A model generated the notes under the pieces. The model did not search any database, had not been told where the DNA came from, and saw nothing but the letters and a program-made list of their open reading frames with translations. Positions 33,364-43,092 of a DNA stretch of 64,000 nucleotides are shown in pieces. The stretch comes from a virus. The DNA lies in the IMG/VR virus record IMGVR_UViG_3300031578_000004, positions 62,001-126,000 of that record. One strand, given 5' to 3'. The first letter of the stretch is position 1, and each line of letters begins with the position of its first letter. Made by a program: the position numbers and the translations under genes.

Positions 33364-34332
33364 ATGCCTAGAGCAAATAAAAACAGTAAACAACTAAAAG
33401 CGGTGTCTGGTGAAGGATATTGCAGAAAATGTACCAATACATTGCCACTAGACAAATTCTACGAAACAACAAACAGGGATTTAGATACAAATGGAAAAAC
33501 ATCTATTTGCAAAGAATGTTGTAATTCTATTTATGATGTATATGCTGATAAATATAAAAGTATGGAAAAGGCTTTATATTTGACTTGTCAAGATTTAGAT
33601 ATGATGTTCAGTAAAGAAACTTTATTGCAAACACAATCTCATATAAATGGAATGGTGGAAAAAGGAAAAAATATAACTAAAGTTTTTGGTATTTACAAAA
33701 GTAAATTAAGCTCTACTGGTAAAAACAATTCAAAATTAGAGTCTATTAGATTTAAAGATAGTAATGAATTAGTAGATGAACAAAATAACGATGTAACAAG
33801 TGATAGTTTTGATGAAGATATAGAAGATGATTTAATATTATTTTGGGGTAGAGGATTTGATTTAGATGACATAATATTTTTAGAAACGGAATTGTCAAGT
33901 TGGAAACAAACTCATAAATGTGACAATCAGGCAGAATTAACATTATTGAAAGAAATATGTATAAAAATTTTAGATATAAGAAAATCAAGGGAAAAAAAAG
34001 AAAATGTAGGGACTCTTCAAAAAGAGCTACAAGACCTGTTTAAAACTTGTTCTGTTGACCCTGCAAAAGCAAATTCTGCAAGTGCAGGTAAGTCTCATGA
34101 GGCATTTGGTATTTGGGTTAAGGATATAGAACAACTTCGTCCTGCTGAATGGTTTGAACAACAAGAAAAATATAAAGATATGGATGGTTTCGTTCCGTAT
34201 ATAAAGAATTATATAGTTCGTCCCATAGAAAATTTCTTAACAGGTGTGAGAAATTTCTTTGTAGACGATAATATTGATGCGGATTTGGATAGTGTTGATG
34301 TTACTTCAAATGACGGTGAAACAAATGGGTAA
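33364..34332 (+). CDS. Putative terminase small subunit with N-terminal zinc finger
   Basis: 322 residues. N-terminal zinc finger CRKCTNTLPLDKFYE ... CKECCNSIYD, a helical middle, an acidic linker, and an ISLAND-like C-terminal region (PAEWFEQQEKYKDMDGFVPY, YIVRPIENFLTGVRNFF). The gene overlaps terminase by 8 bases, the usual TerS position. SPbeta-type phages encode a protein of this kind before the large subunit. DNA recognition for packaging is inferred from position and the zinc finger. Confidence 0.65.
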   Translation: MPRANKNSKQLKAVSGEGYCRKCTNTLPLDKFYETTNRDLDTNGKTSICKECCNSIYDVYADKYKSMEKALYLTCQDLDMMFSKETLLQTQSHINGMVEKGKNITKVFGIYKSKLSSTGKNNSKLESIRFKDSNELVDEQNNDVTSDSFDEDIEDDLILFWGRGFDLDDIIFLETELSSWKQTHKCDNQAELTLLKEICIKILDIRKSREKKENVGTLQKELQDLFKTCSVDPAKANSASAGKSHEAFGIWVKDIEQLRPAEWFEQQEKYKDMDGFVPYIKNYIVRPIENFLTGVRNFFVDDNIDADLDSVDVTSNDGETNG

Positions 34333-35583
34333 ATCGTATAGTAAATATGAAAATGACTTTAAGAAATACTCAGGTCATAGCAATCAATTTAAAGCACCTA
34401 AATCAATGATAAAAGAAAAAGATAGAAATGAATTATGGCAAGAAAATCTAATTGATTGGATTACATTCTATCGCCGTAATATTCATAGATTTATACAACA
34501 TTATTTTGGAGTACAATTATATTGGTATCAAATTATATGGATATATTTTATGAGTATAAGTGAAAGTTTTGTTACAATAGCATCGAGAGCCTCTGCGAAA
34601 TCGTGGCTAATCGCCCTATTAGCATATGCTCGTGGGTCGCTTTACCCCAACAGCGAAATTGTAATCGTGGCAAATTCTATGAAACAGGCTGCGGTTATTT
34701 TTGGAAAGATGGCAAGATTAAAAGATGATTATTCAAATATTGCAAGAGAAGTAAAAGATTTTTCTGATACTCAAAATAACTGTAGTTGCCTATTACATAA
34801 TGGTACAACAATTAAGGTTGTAGCGTGTCAGGAAAGTGGTCGTGGAGAACGTTCAACTTTCACAATTGGAGAAGAATTTCGGATTATGGATAAACAGAAA
34901 TTCGATAGTATAGTAAAACCTTTTGCCTATGCTAGACAAACTCCTTATTTAAAAAATCCGAAATATTCAAATATAAAAGTATTAATAGAAGAACCAAGAC
35001 AAATTCTTATATCTTCTGCATATCATAAAGGTTTGTGGTGGTATAAAGAAACATTAGATACAATAAAAATGATGTTAGAAGGTAAAGATGCTGGTTTTAT
35101 AGCTTTTGATTATTTAATTGCTATAAAACATAATATAAAAACTAAAAAGGCGATAGCAAGAGACCGTTCTACTATGGATGAAATCACTTTTCTTGAAGAA
35201 TATGAAAATATTCCTTGGGGAGAAAACAGTAATGCTTATTTTAAATTAGAGATGTTTAATAAAAATAGAAGCATTAAAAAAGCTTTTTATCCTTTAAGAA
35301 AAGATATTTTAGATAGTAAAAAAAATCCATATGACATAAAAAGAGTAGATGATGAAATTAGACTTGTATCTGTGGATATAGCTACAAGAAAAAATGAAAA
35401 AAATGATAATAGTATAATAACATGCATTAGACTTATACCAACTTCTAAAGGCTATGTAAGAGAATATGTTTATATGGAAAGTCATCAAGGTGAACATACT
35501 GGAAAACAAGCATTAAGGATAAAGCAAATATATCATGATTTTAGTGGTGATTATATTGTACTTGATTTACAGCAAGCTGGGAT
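34325..35583 (+). CDS. Terminase large subunit, exon 1
   Basis: The ATG at 34325 overlaps the previous stop. Joined to 36722-37265 the gene gives exactly 600 residues. ATPase: Walker A-like ASRASAKSWLIALLAY, Walker B TFTIGEEFRI. Nuclease: RLVSVDIATRKNEKND with the first metal-binding Asp and YIVLDLQQAG with the second. The exon ends CAAGCTGGGAT; splicing gives AGISVFEQLAVVTKDDERGI, a normal terminase continuation. The enzyme translocates DNA into the prohead and cuts it. Without splicing the frame runs 22 codons into the intron and stops. Confidence 0.92.
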
Positions 35584-36721
35584 GAACTTACTTGTCCTCC
35601 TTATAAGAAATTATAGGGTAATAAATTGCGGAACTAAGCGGGAAGGCTGAAATGCTAATCCGAACCGAAGGCTATAATATAAAAGGTGTAGTCAGGGGCA
35701 GAGCATAGGTGATGAGGAAACAATAATTCACCCAAGAGTCCGCAACATCTAAAATTGAATAAATTACTTCTAAACATCTCTAAAGGAGGTGTTTTTATTT
35801 GCTAATTTCAGAAACCGTTGAAACAAAATGGAATTCAAGAACTAAAAAATATTATGAATTACTAGGCTATATTTATACAAAAATGAAAGATTCTTTTATT
35901 GTAGATGTTTATGATTTAAAAGATAATAGTATGATTTATGTAGATGTACGATGTGAATATTGCGGAGAAAAATATTCAATATTATGGCTACATAGAACTA
36001 AAATGGTTTCAAAAAATATAAAGCATAAAGATTGTTGTCTAGCTTGTACTCCTAAAAAAGCTTCTGAAACGATGTTGTTAAAATATAATAGTAAAAATGC
36101 TATGTATATTAACGAATTTAAAGAAAAACAAAAACAAACTGTTTTAAATAATTATGGTTGTGAAAATGTTTTTCAAAGTGAAGAAGTTAAAAATAATATA
36201 AGACAGGGAAATTACCAAAAATATGGAGTAGAAAGTTACACTCAAACTGAAGAATGTCAAAATAAAAGAAAAGAAACATGCTTATTAATATATGGTGAAA
36301 CAAGTCATATGAAAACTAAAAAATACAAATTAATGTTTACTGGGAAAAATAATCCTGTATGGAAGGGTGGAATTAGGACAAAAAGAACAGAAAGAATAAC
36401 TAACGAATATAAAGAATGGAGATTATCTGTTTTTGAAAGAGATAGTTATGAGTGTTCTAAATGTCATCAAAACTCCCATGATTTACAGGCACATCATATT
36501 TTATCTTGGAGAGACAACGAAGATAAAAGATATGACGTTGATAACGGTATTACATTATGTTTGACTTGTCACCAAGAATTTCATAAAATTTATGGGAAAA
36601 CCATAGCAAATAGAGATGATTTATTAGAATTTATTCAAAAATGATGAAAATATATGCCGAACTATTAGGAATTATAACTAATAGAACTATAGAATAAAAA
36701 GTCTGTAGGATAACAAATTTG
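35584..36721 (+). mobile_element. Self-splicing-type intron (probably group I) in terminase
   Basis: The boundaries follow group I rules: 5-prime exon ends in T (GGGAT), intron ends in G (ACAAATTTG), and joining restores the frame. A G- and C-rich conserved core lies at about 35620-35755 (TGCGGAACTAAGCGGGAAGG, GAGTCCGCAACATC), followed by an HNH endonuclease ORF. The last eight bases CAAATTTG are identical to those of the second intron at 47262. Group assignment is less certain than for that intron because the P7 pairing is not obvious. Confidence 0.75.
35799..36644 (+). CDS. HNH homing endonuclease in intron
   Basis: 281 residues; start TTG at 35799 (AAAGGAGGTGTTTTTA precedes). N-terminal zinc-binding CEYCGEKYSILW ... 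CCLACTPKK, a middle of repeated NYGCENVFQSEEVK / KYGVESYTQTEECQ units that probably read DNA, and a C-terminal HNH nuclease: CSKCHQNSHDLQAHHILSW, DVDNGITLCLTCHQEFH. Cuts intron-less terminase genes to promote intron spread. Confidence 0.9.
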   Translation: MLISETVETKWNSRTKKYYELLGYIYTKMKDSFIVDVYDLKDNSMIYVDVRCEYCGEKYSILWLHRTKMVSKNIKHKDCCLACTPKKASETMLLKYNSKNAMYINEFKEKQKQTVLNNYGCENVFQSEEVKNNIRQGNYQKYGVESYTQTEECQNKRKETCLLIYGETSHMKTKKYKLMFTGKNNPVWKGGIRTKRTERITNEYKEWRLSVFERDSYECSKCHQNSHDLQAHHILSWRDNEDKRYDVDNGITLCLTCHQEFHKIYGKTIANRDDLLEFIQK

Positions 36722-37265
36722 AAGTGTATTTGAACAATTAGCAGTTGTAACTAAAGATGATGAAAGAGGTATTGAATATGATGCTTTAACTGTTTATGAA
36801 CATAAAACTATAGATAAATCTTTAATTGCTGAATTAAAAGAAAAAACATTAGGTATAAAAGCAAAACCTGTTATTTATCCAATAATGGCAAGTGCAAAAT
36901 TAAATAGTGAAATTGCTGTTGATTTTAGAGATAAATTACAAAGAGGTTTAATTAATTTTCTTGTGAATGAAAATGATGCAGAAAGTTATTTAACTAAAAA
37001 TAATAAAGAATATTCAAATTCAAAAGATATAAATTTAAGAGTGTGGTATACGTTGCCTTATATTGAAATAGAATTACTTGCAAACGAGACAATTAATCTT
37101 GAATATTCTGTTGTAAGTGGAAATATTAAATTAGAGACTTCGGGAACGGCAAGGAAAGATAGGTATACAAGTTGCAGTTACGGTAACTTCGTAGCTTCGT
37201 TGTTAGAACTTGATTTTTTAAAAAATGGTGATTCAGACTATGATTTTGTTTTTACCTATAGCTAA
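36722..37265 (+). CDS. Terminase large subunit, exon 2
   Basis: Continues exon 1 from 35583. Reads SVFEQLAVVTKDDERGIEYD, then a long C-terminal region with IMASAKLNSEIAVDFRDKLQ and the final DSDYDFVFTYS. An internal ATG at 36885 could be mistaken for a gene start, but the upstream 54 codons are clearly coding. Confidence 0.9.
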
Positions 37266-37282
37266 TACATTAATACAATAAC

Positions 37283-37368
37283 TATAAAATTATATATAAA
37301 TATAAAATTATATATAAATATAAAATTATATATAAATATAAAATTATATATAAATATAAAATATATAA
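37283..37368. repeat. Tandem 18-base repeat between terminase and portal
   Basis: Four perfect copies of TATAAAATTATATATAAA (37283-37354) plus a partial fifth. The unit resembles the ATATAAAA part of the 20-base element found near early genes. Confidence 0.9.
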
Positions 37369-37404
37369 AACTAAAATTAAATAAAAAAGAAAGGAGGATT
37401 TCAA

Positions 37405-38997
37405 TTGGAAGAAAATACTCAAAACACTTCTCAATCTCAACCACTTGAAGCTTCCCATATGATTGAATTAAATGCGATGTCTTTATCAAGTTATTTTTTT
37501 AGTGAAGCATTAACAACTGGAATATCATTAGAACAATTAAGATTATATTGTAGATATCCTATGAAATATAATATTCAATTGCGAAAAATTAGTCGTGAAA
37601 TGTATGGATTAAATGGAGTCTTTGCTAATGTATGTGATTATTATGTATCTATGCCTTCATTAGATAAAATTACTACATGTTATGATAATACACCACAAAA
37701 TCAAAAGAAAAGAAAATTATATGATTTAATGTTAGATAAAATTAATCATAAATTATCTTCAAGAGATATTTTATTAAAAGTATGTATAGATGGTATGTAC
37801 ATTGGTTATTTACGTGATTCTATAGCTACAAACAAAGATGCACAAATTCAAGAAGGATTAGTTGACAGTATGACAATTCTTGAAGGTTTAGCTATAGATG
37901 ATTCTTTTATGATAAATCCGTTAAATCTTGATTTTTGTAAAATATTAGGTTTTCAAAATAATGATTATGTTGTTGGTTTTGATATGATGTATTTCAATCA
38001 ATTCGTAGGAAATGATTTATTGGGAGAAATTAAGAATTTTCCCTCTGAATTGATTAAAGGCTATTTATCATATAAAAAAGATAATTCTAAAAGATGGTTA
38101 AAATTAGACCAATCTAAAACGGTTGTATTAAAAATCAAAAGTAATATTGATGAACCTTTTGGTAGAGGATTGGCTATATCGGCATTATCAGATATGTTCT
38201 TTTCAGACCAATATACTGAAAGTCAAAGAGCAAACATTATTGAAAATGCTGGTACTATTAGATGGTTAAAACAACCTTCTGGTGAAAAAAAAGGGACTTC
38301 CGCTTTAACTAAAGAACAACAGCAATCACAATATGAAAATTTTAAATCGGCAGTTTTATCTAATGCAAGTGGGTCGGATAGAAGAATTGGAAAAACAACT
38401 ACTTTAGTTTTAGCACCAGATACAGAAGTTGGAAAACTTGAAACAAATACTAATGACACATCAAAAACATTAACAGATGAAAATATTAAAAGAATATCTA
38501 CAGATTTAGGATTTGCTTCAGGAGCATTAAATGGAGAAGGAAATTCCACATATAGTAGTTTACAAATTAATATAGAATTAATTTTAACACAAGTTTATCA
38601 ATGGTTAGAACAAATTTCATGGCAATATACAAAAGTATTTAATAATGTTATTAATTCTAAAGGTAAAGACATTATTAAATTTATATATTTAAAAACTTCT
38701 TCATTGAATAAAGATAATGAATATAATATTGCAAAAGAAATGTTTACTTTAGGTTCTGGCTCTAGACTATGGTTATATGCAGTTGGTTCTGGAGATATTG
38801 ATACTTATATGTCATTGATGGAGTATGAAAAATCAATGGATATGGATACACTGTATCCTCCACACCCTATTTCATTCACTACTAGTGGAGATAATGGAGA
38901 TGAAGGTGGAACACCTACTAAAAATTCTAGCAATCCGAATACAGTAAAATCAAAAACAAATAACTCAAATAAAACACCTAAACCATCGACTAAATAA
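37405..38997 (+). CDS. Portal protein
   Basis: 530 residues, TTG start 10 bases after AAAGGAGG. Position after terminase, size, and the features LRLYCRYPMKYNIQLRKISR, VVLKIKSNIDEPFGRGLAIS and a long helical C-terminal half with GALNGEGNSTYSSLQINIEL fit a phage portal. It forms the dodecameric head vertex through which DNA passes and to which the neck attaches. The tail of the protein is Ser/Thr/Asn/Lys-rich and disordered. An IELNAMSLSS segment near residue 25 resembles the motif repeated in the scaffold protein and may be a maturation cut site. Confidence 0.85.
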   Translation: MEENTQNTSQSQPLEASHMIELNAMSLSSYFFSEALTTGISLEQLRLYCRYPMKYNIQLRKISREMYGLNGVFANVCDYYVSMPSLDKITTCYDNTPQNQKKRKLYDLMLDKINHKLSSRDILLKVCIDGMYIGYLRDSIATNKDAQIQEGLVDSMTILEGLAIDDSFMINPLNLDFCKILGFQNNDYVVGFDMMYFNQFVGNDLLGEIKNFPSELIKGYLSYKKDNSKRWLKLDQSKTVVLKIKSNIDEPFGRGLAISALSDMFFSDQYTESQRANIIENAGTIRWLKQPSGEKKGTSALTKEQQQSQYENFKSAVLSNASGSDRRIGKTTTLVLAPDTEVGKLETNTNDTSKTLTDENIKRISTDLGFASGALNGEGNSTYSSLQINIELILTQVYQWLEQISWQYTKVFNNVINSKGKDIIKFIYLKTSSLNKDNEYNIAKEMFTLGSGSRLWLYAVGSGDIDTYMSLMEYEKSMDMDTLYPPHPISFTTSGDNGDEGGTPTKNSSNPNTVKSKTNNSNKTPKPSTK

Positions 38998-39008
38998 GGA
39001 GGTGAAAT

Positions 39009-40487
39009 ATGAAAAACAAAATAATTGAAATATCAAAAATGAATGAAGTCACAGGGCGTTCGTCAATAAAAATAGCAATGCACGAAATTTATGATTCTAA
39101 TGAAGTTTATAATAAAAATGGAATATCATGGAGTGAAACTTATACTGAAAATAATTTAGATTCATGTATTGGAATGCCTATATGTGTTTCATTTATTGAT
39201 GATGCAAATACAATACCTTCTGGACATGGAGAATTTGAGGTTTTAGATGATGGTACGGTAACTTTTGGTACTTCTTCTGTAGTGGTAGGTTCAATAGAAA
39301 AAGCATATATAGGAAATATTGAAATTGATGGAACAATAAAAAAGGTTGCAATTGCAGAAGGATATTTATTTTCGCAACGCTACACTTCCTTCGTTGATTG
39401 GCTGAAAGAAACAATAAATTCTGAGCAAATTACAACGTCTATAGAAATTGGTGCAAAAGCACCAAATACTGAAATTATATATGATGGTGGATATAAAACA
39501 AAAGGGCGTGTACCTCAAGATTATTGTTACACAGCAACAGCTATACTTTATATAGTTGAACCTGCTGATGATTCTGCTATAGTAATTGAAGTAAATAAAA
39601 ATATTAATAACGAGGTGAATGTTGAATTGAAAAATAAAAAGAGAACAATCAAAGGACAAACTTTTGAAATGAATGCTTTAAATTATTATGATATTTGTTC
39701 AATTATAACAAAAGCATTTAATAAGATTATGAATCCTACTTGCAGTAATTGGTGTTGGGATTATTGTATTCATAAATTTTACCCTACAGAATCATATGTA
39801 ATTATGTGTAAATATGATGATGCAGGAGAATATTGGAAAACGCCATATACAATAACAAATGGAGATATCACACTTGGCGATATAACAGAAGTTGAAGAGG
39901 ATTGGAAACCTACTAATGAAGTTCAAGAAATGCAGATTGATTTATCTTCTCTAAAGGAAGATTTTATTAATAAAGAAGAAAATGTTTGTAAACAACAAGA
40001 AAACAATTCTAATAAAGGAGGTAATAATGAGATGGATGAAACTAAAATTCAAGAACTTAATTCTAAAATTGACGAGTTATCTAATAAAGTTACCGAGTTA
40101 AATTCAACTGTTGTTGAAGCTAATAAGGCTTTGGAAACTGAAAAAAATGAGAAGATAGCTATGGTTGAAGAATTAAATTCTTTAAAGGTATTTAAGGAAG
40201 AGAAGGATTTAGAAGCCAAGAAGGCAGAAATTAATTCATATTTTACAACTGAGGTTTTAAAAAATGGTTTTACAGAAATTGAAATTAATTCTCTTAAAAC
40301 AGATTATGTAGATAAAATGGATTTGGATGGTTTGAAGAAAATTGAAGCAGAATTATGTGTGAAGAAAGTAAAAGAACTTAATTCTATACAAAAAAATGTG
40401 GAAGTTAATTCAAAAGACAATTCCGATTTATTTATGGCAATTCACAACACTGAAAAATCAGACGAAGATATGTCTGATTTATTTTAA
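39009..40487 (+). CDS. Prohead protease-scaffold fusion
   Basis: 492 residues. The N-terminal half (about 1-200) looks like a phage maturation protease domain (SSIKIAMHEIYDSNEVYNKN, VAIAEGYLFSQRYTSFVDWL, ITTSIEIGAKA). Residues 340-450 are a coiled-coil scaffold (MDETKIQELNSKIDELSNKV). The motif E-L/I/V/M-N-S/A occurs eight times from the middle to the end, spaced through the scaffold, and could mark self-cleavage sites. Six bases after GGAGG. The capsid gene follows after the decoration protein. Confidence 0.7.
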   Translation: MKNKIIEISKMNEVTGRSSIKIAMHEIYDSNEVYNKNGISWSETYTENNLDSCIGMPICVSFIDDANTIPSGHGEFEVLDDGTVTFGTSSVVVGSIEKAYIGNIEIDGTIKKVAIAEGYLFSQRYTSFVDWLKETINSEQITTSIEIGAKAPNTEIIYDGGYKTKGRVPQDYCYTATAILYIVEPADDSAIVIEVNKNINNEVNVELKNKKRTIKGQTFEMNALNYYDICSIITKAFNKIMNPTCSNWCWDYCIHKFYPTESYVIMCKYDDAGEYWKTPYTITNGDITLGDITEVEEDWKPTNEVQEMQIDLSSLKEDFINKEENVCKQQENNSNKGGNNEMDETKIQELNSKIDELSNKVTELNSTVVEANKALETEKNEKIAMVEELNSLKVFKEEKDLEAKKAEINSYFTTEVLKNGFTEIEINSLKTDYVDKMDLDGLKKIEAELCVKKVKELNSIQKNVEVNSKDNSDLFMAIHNTEKSDEDMSDLF

Positions 40488-40511
40488 TTAAAAATTAAGG
40501 AGGAAATAATA

Positions 40512-41318
40512 ATGAGTTTATTTAAATTTAATTCAATTCAAGCTTTAGTTAACGCAAAAAATAATCCTAGAGTTAGAGCAACAGCTGAAATAAAAAATGG
40601 TTACATTCTTACAGTAGAGGAAAAACATGTTGGAACTGGTACAAAATCGTTGGCTGATATTACTGTAGGTGGAACACCTGCTGCTGGTACTTTAAAAATT
40701 AGTGTTGGTGGCTATAGAGCTGATGTAACAACAACTGCTACAACTGCTGCTGCTACTGCTACAGTTATATATAATACATTATTAACTATATTAACACCAT
40801 ATGGTTATATATTGGATAATACTACATCAGCACATGTAAAAATTACTGCACCTACAAATAGTTCTGATACAAGTTCTATTGCTGTAGTCGTAATAGATGC
40901 AGGTGTAAGTGGAGTTACATTTAGTACTGCTACAACCGCTGGTACTTTAACTGCGTCTTATGATGAAGCTACAAAAACTATTACAACTCTTACTGCTACA
41001 GATAGATATTATATAGCAATGAATATAATTGATACACCTGAATTATGGAAACAAAGTGATTTTGCTATATCTGAAGGTGGTTATGTTAATACGTTTGAAC
41101 TTAATCAATTAATTGGTTATCCTGTGGAAATATCAAGTGATTTGGTTACTACAGCATTTGTATCAGTAGATGCAGATGGAACTGATTTCCTTGTACCTGA
41201 TACTTCCAATGCATATAAATGGGTTAAGGCAGATTCAAAGGGTAATGCAGCAGTAGCAATAAAAGTACTTGAAAAAACTACTTTCGGTGGAACTGGTTTC
41301 TACGGAAAATTAGTTTAA
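40512..41318 (+). CDS. Capsid decoration or head-fibre protein
   Basis: 268 residues. N- and C-terminal parts form a beta-type head protein (MSLFKFNSIQALVNAKNN, YYIAMNIIDTPELWKQSDFA, FELNQLIGYPVEISSD). Between about residues 45 and 155 lies a Thr/Ala-rich inserted beta domain. Placed between scaffold and major capsid genes, the usual place of decoration proteins. Strong AAGGAGGAAATAATA start. Confidence 0.65.
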   Translation: MSLFKFNSIQALVNAKNNPRVRATAEIKNGYILTVEEKHVGTGTKSLADITVGGTPAAGTLKISVGGYRADVTTTATTAAATATVIYNTLLTILTPYGYILDNTTSAHVKITAPTNSSDTSSIAVVVIDAGVSGVTFSTATTAGTLTASYDEATKTITTLTATDRYYIAMNIIDTPELWKQSDFAISEGGYVNTFELNQLIGYPVEISSDLVTTAFVSVDADGTDFLVPDTSNAYKWVKADSKGNAAVAIKVLEKTTFGGTGFYGKLV

Positions 41319-41346
41319 TATTATAATATAAAAGGAGGAAAATTTA

Positions 41347-42465
41347 ATGAGTAAAATATATGAATTAAATAATTTTCAGGCAAAACCTGAAATTAATAGC
41401 ATTGTATCAGAGCATACATATAATGAAAAATCACCAGTAATTGAAATCTTTTCTGCAATGATAAAAGGCGAGGACACAAGCAAGTATGGAGAAAAGGCAA
41501 ATAAAGCATATAATTATATAAAAACATTGGCAGCAAATGCACTTGCTGGAGATGGAAAAGCTAAAGTAGAATTAAATACTATTACATCAGTAATGATTCA
41601 AGCACCTCTTTTAAAGAGATTACAGTTACTTTCATTTATGGGTAATGTAACTAATGTAGCTTATAATGAAAGATTGCTTTATAAAGTATATAAATTACAA
41701 GGTAAAATGTCTAATTTCCAAGCTAGTCAAGGCGATGTTACTTTTGCAACTGAAACTTGGGATTACAGAGAAATGTCCACACAAACTATTTCTGGTGGTA
41801 CTGCTGTAAACTATAGAGAACTTGCTACAGGTAATTTTGATAATCAAGGAGTATTAACTGAACAAGTTATTACAGATATGATGAACAAAGTTTTCTACAA
41901 AATAATGGTAGACCTTTATAGTGGAGTTAAAAATGCTACAGGTATTAAACATTTCGTAGAAGCATCAGGTATTACATCACAATCTGTAAAAGATATGGTA
42001 AAAGTAATACGTAGATGGGGTAATGTAGGTCTTTCTGGAGATTTTTCAGTAGTTTCTCAATTAAATGATTTTGTTGGATTTAAAGCATCATCTGGAGTAG
42101 GTACTAATTTACAATTACCAACAACAGTAGTTGAAGAAATTATGAAAACAGGATTGTTAAATACTTTCTTTGGTTCTTCTGTAGTTGAAATACCTAACAC
42201 TTACAATTTAACTAAACTTAATTCTGCTGGTGATAATTATGAAACATACTTACCAGAAGGTTTATTATTTGCTATGGTTAATGGTGAGAAATCACCTTTA
42301 CAAGTTGGTTATAGAGGTGGTTTAACTTCTAAAGCAGGTTTTGACGTAGTTACAGGTAATGAAATTACAAGATTTGATATGGAAGTAGGTTCAGTTGTTA
42401 TTCCAGAATACGTCCCAACTATGGGTATTATTTCAGATTCAAACTTTGCTGTAGATAAAACATAA
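41347..42465 (+). CDS. Major capsid protein
   Basis: 372 residues. Size, position after protease-scaffold and decoration genes, and HK97-like features: an N-terminal helical arm, then NVTNVAYNERLLYKVYKLQG, EMSTQTISGGTAVNYRELAT and a C-terminal VVIPEYVPTMGIISDSNF. The N-terminal arm holds PEINSIVSEH and VELNTITSVM, similar to the motif in the scaffold and possibly processed. Terminator follows directly. Confidence 0.85.
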   Translation: MSKIYELNNFQAKPEINSIVSEHTYNEKSPVIEIFSAMIKGEDTSKYGEKANKAYNYIKTLAANALAGDGKAKVELNTITSVMIQAPLLKRLQLLSFMGNVTNVAYNERLLYKVYKLQGKMSNFQASQGDVTFATETWDYREMSTQTISGGTAVNYRELATGNFDNQGVLTEQVITDMMNKVFYKIMVDLYSGVKNATGIKHFVEASGITSQSVKDMVKVIRRWGNVGLSGDFSVVSQLNDFVGFKASSGVGTNLQLPTTVVEEIMKTGLLNTFFGSSVVEIPNTYNLTKLNSAGDNYETYLPEGLLFAMVNGEKSPLQVGYRGGLTSKAGFDVVTGNEITRFDMEVGSVVIPEYVPTMGIISDSNFAVDKT

Positions 42466-42490
42466 TTAGTATAAATATAAAAATATAATA

Positions 42491-42526
42491 TAAGGGAGTA
42501 AATTAGTAAATATTTACTCCCTTATT
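42491..42526 (+). terminator. Rho-independent terminator after capsid gene
   Basis: 13-bp stem TAAGGGAGTAAAT/ATTTACTCCCTTA followed by TTAAAA. Probably limits readthrough, giving excess capsid mRNA. Confidence 0.8.
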
Positions 42527-42558
42527 AAAATTAAAGGATATTTTATGGAGGTTATTTT

Positions 42559-43080
42559 ATGGAAAAAAAAATTATAGAAAAAGAAATTATAGAAAAAGAA
42601 AACAAAGGTTATATAAAACCGAATATGGATTCATTCACTACTTGTAGAAATTTATGCAATTGGAGTTTATACTTTTCACTTCCATCTGTTTTAGGTGGAG
42701 AAAAAACAATAAAGTCTAATGGTACAATTGATTTACTCAATAGAGAAATTAAATTATTATGTGATAATAATGATATATTTTTTATTGGAACTGGTGAGGG
42801 TAATCATGCTAGAATTTTCGTAGATGACGAAAATATGAGAGTTTATTTAGGTTTTGAATCTGAGGATGGTAAAAGAAAACAAAATATAATATCAGATGAA
42901 AAATGCCAAAAACTCTTTGATTATAAAACGCATAGTACTTTTGAAAAACATATAAACGAAGATATTATCACAGAACATGAAAAAGATTTTATAATGAGTT
43001 ACGCACGTAAAAATAAAATTAATGATTTTGAGAAGATTGACTTTTTAGAAAATTTTTGTAATAAAAAATTTAAAATATAA
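42559..43080 (+). CDS. Putative head-completion protein (173 aa)
   Basis: GGAGGTTATTTT before the ATG. A repetitive charged start (KKIIEKEIIEKENKGYIK), then CNWSLYFSLPSVLGGEKTIK and a beta domain, ending in a helical segment. Not recognised. Position between capsid and connectors suggests a head or neck component. Confidence 0.5.
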   Translation: MEKKIIEKEIIEKENKGYIKPNMDSFTTCRNLCNWSLYFSLPSVLGGEKTIKSNGTIDLLNREIKLLCDNNDIFFIGTGEGNHARIFVDDENMRVYLGFESEDGKRKQNIISDEKCQKLFDYKTHSTFEKHINEDIITEHEKDFIMSYARKNKINDFEKIDFLENFCNKKFKI

Positions 43081-43092
43081 GGAGGAATTTTT

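Noticed and set aside
35309-35509. Minus-strand ORFs inside terminase, tape measure and fibre genes
   Set aside because: Antisense shadows of strongly supported genes, without ribosome-binding sites.
36885-37265. Separate 126-aa gene after the HNH endonuclease
   Set aside because: Upstream codons are coding in the same frame and join terminase exon 1 perfectly; it is exon 2.
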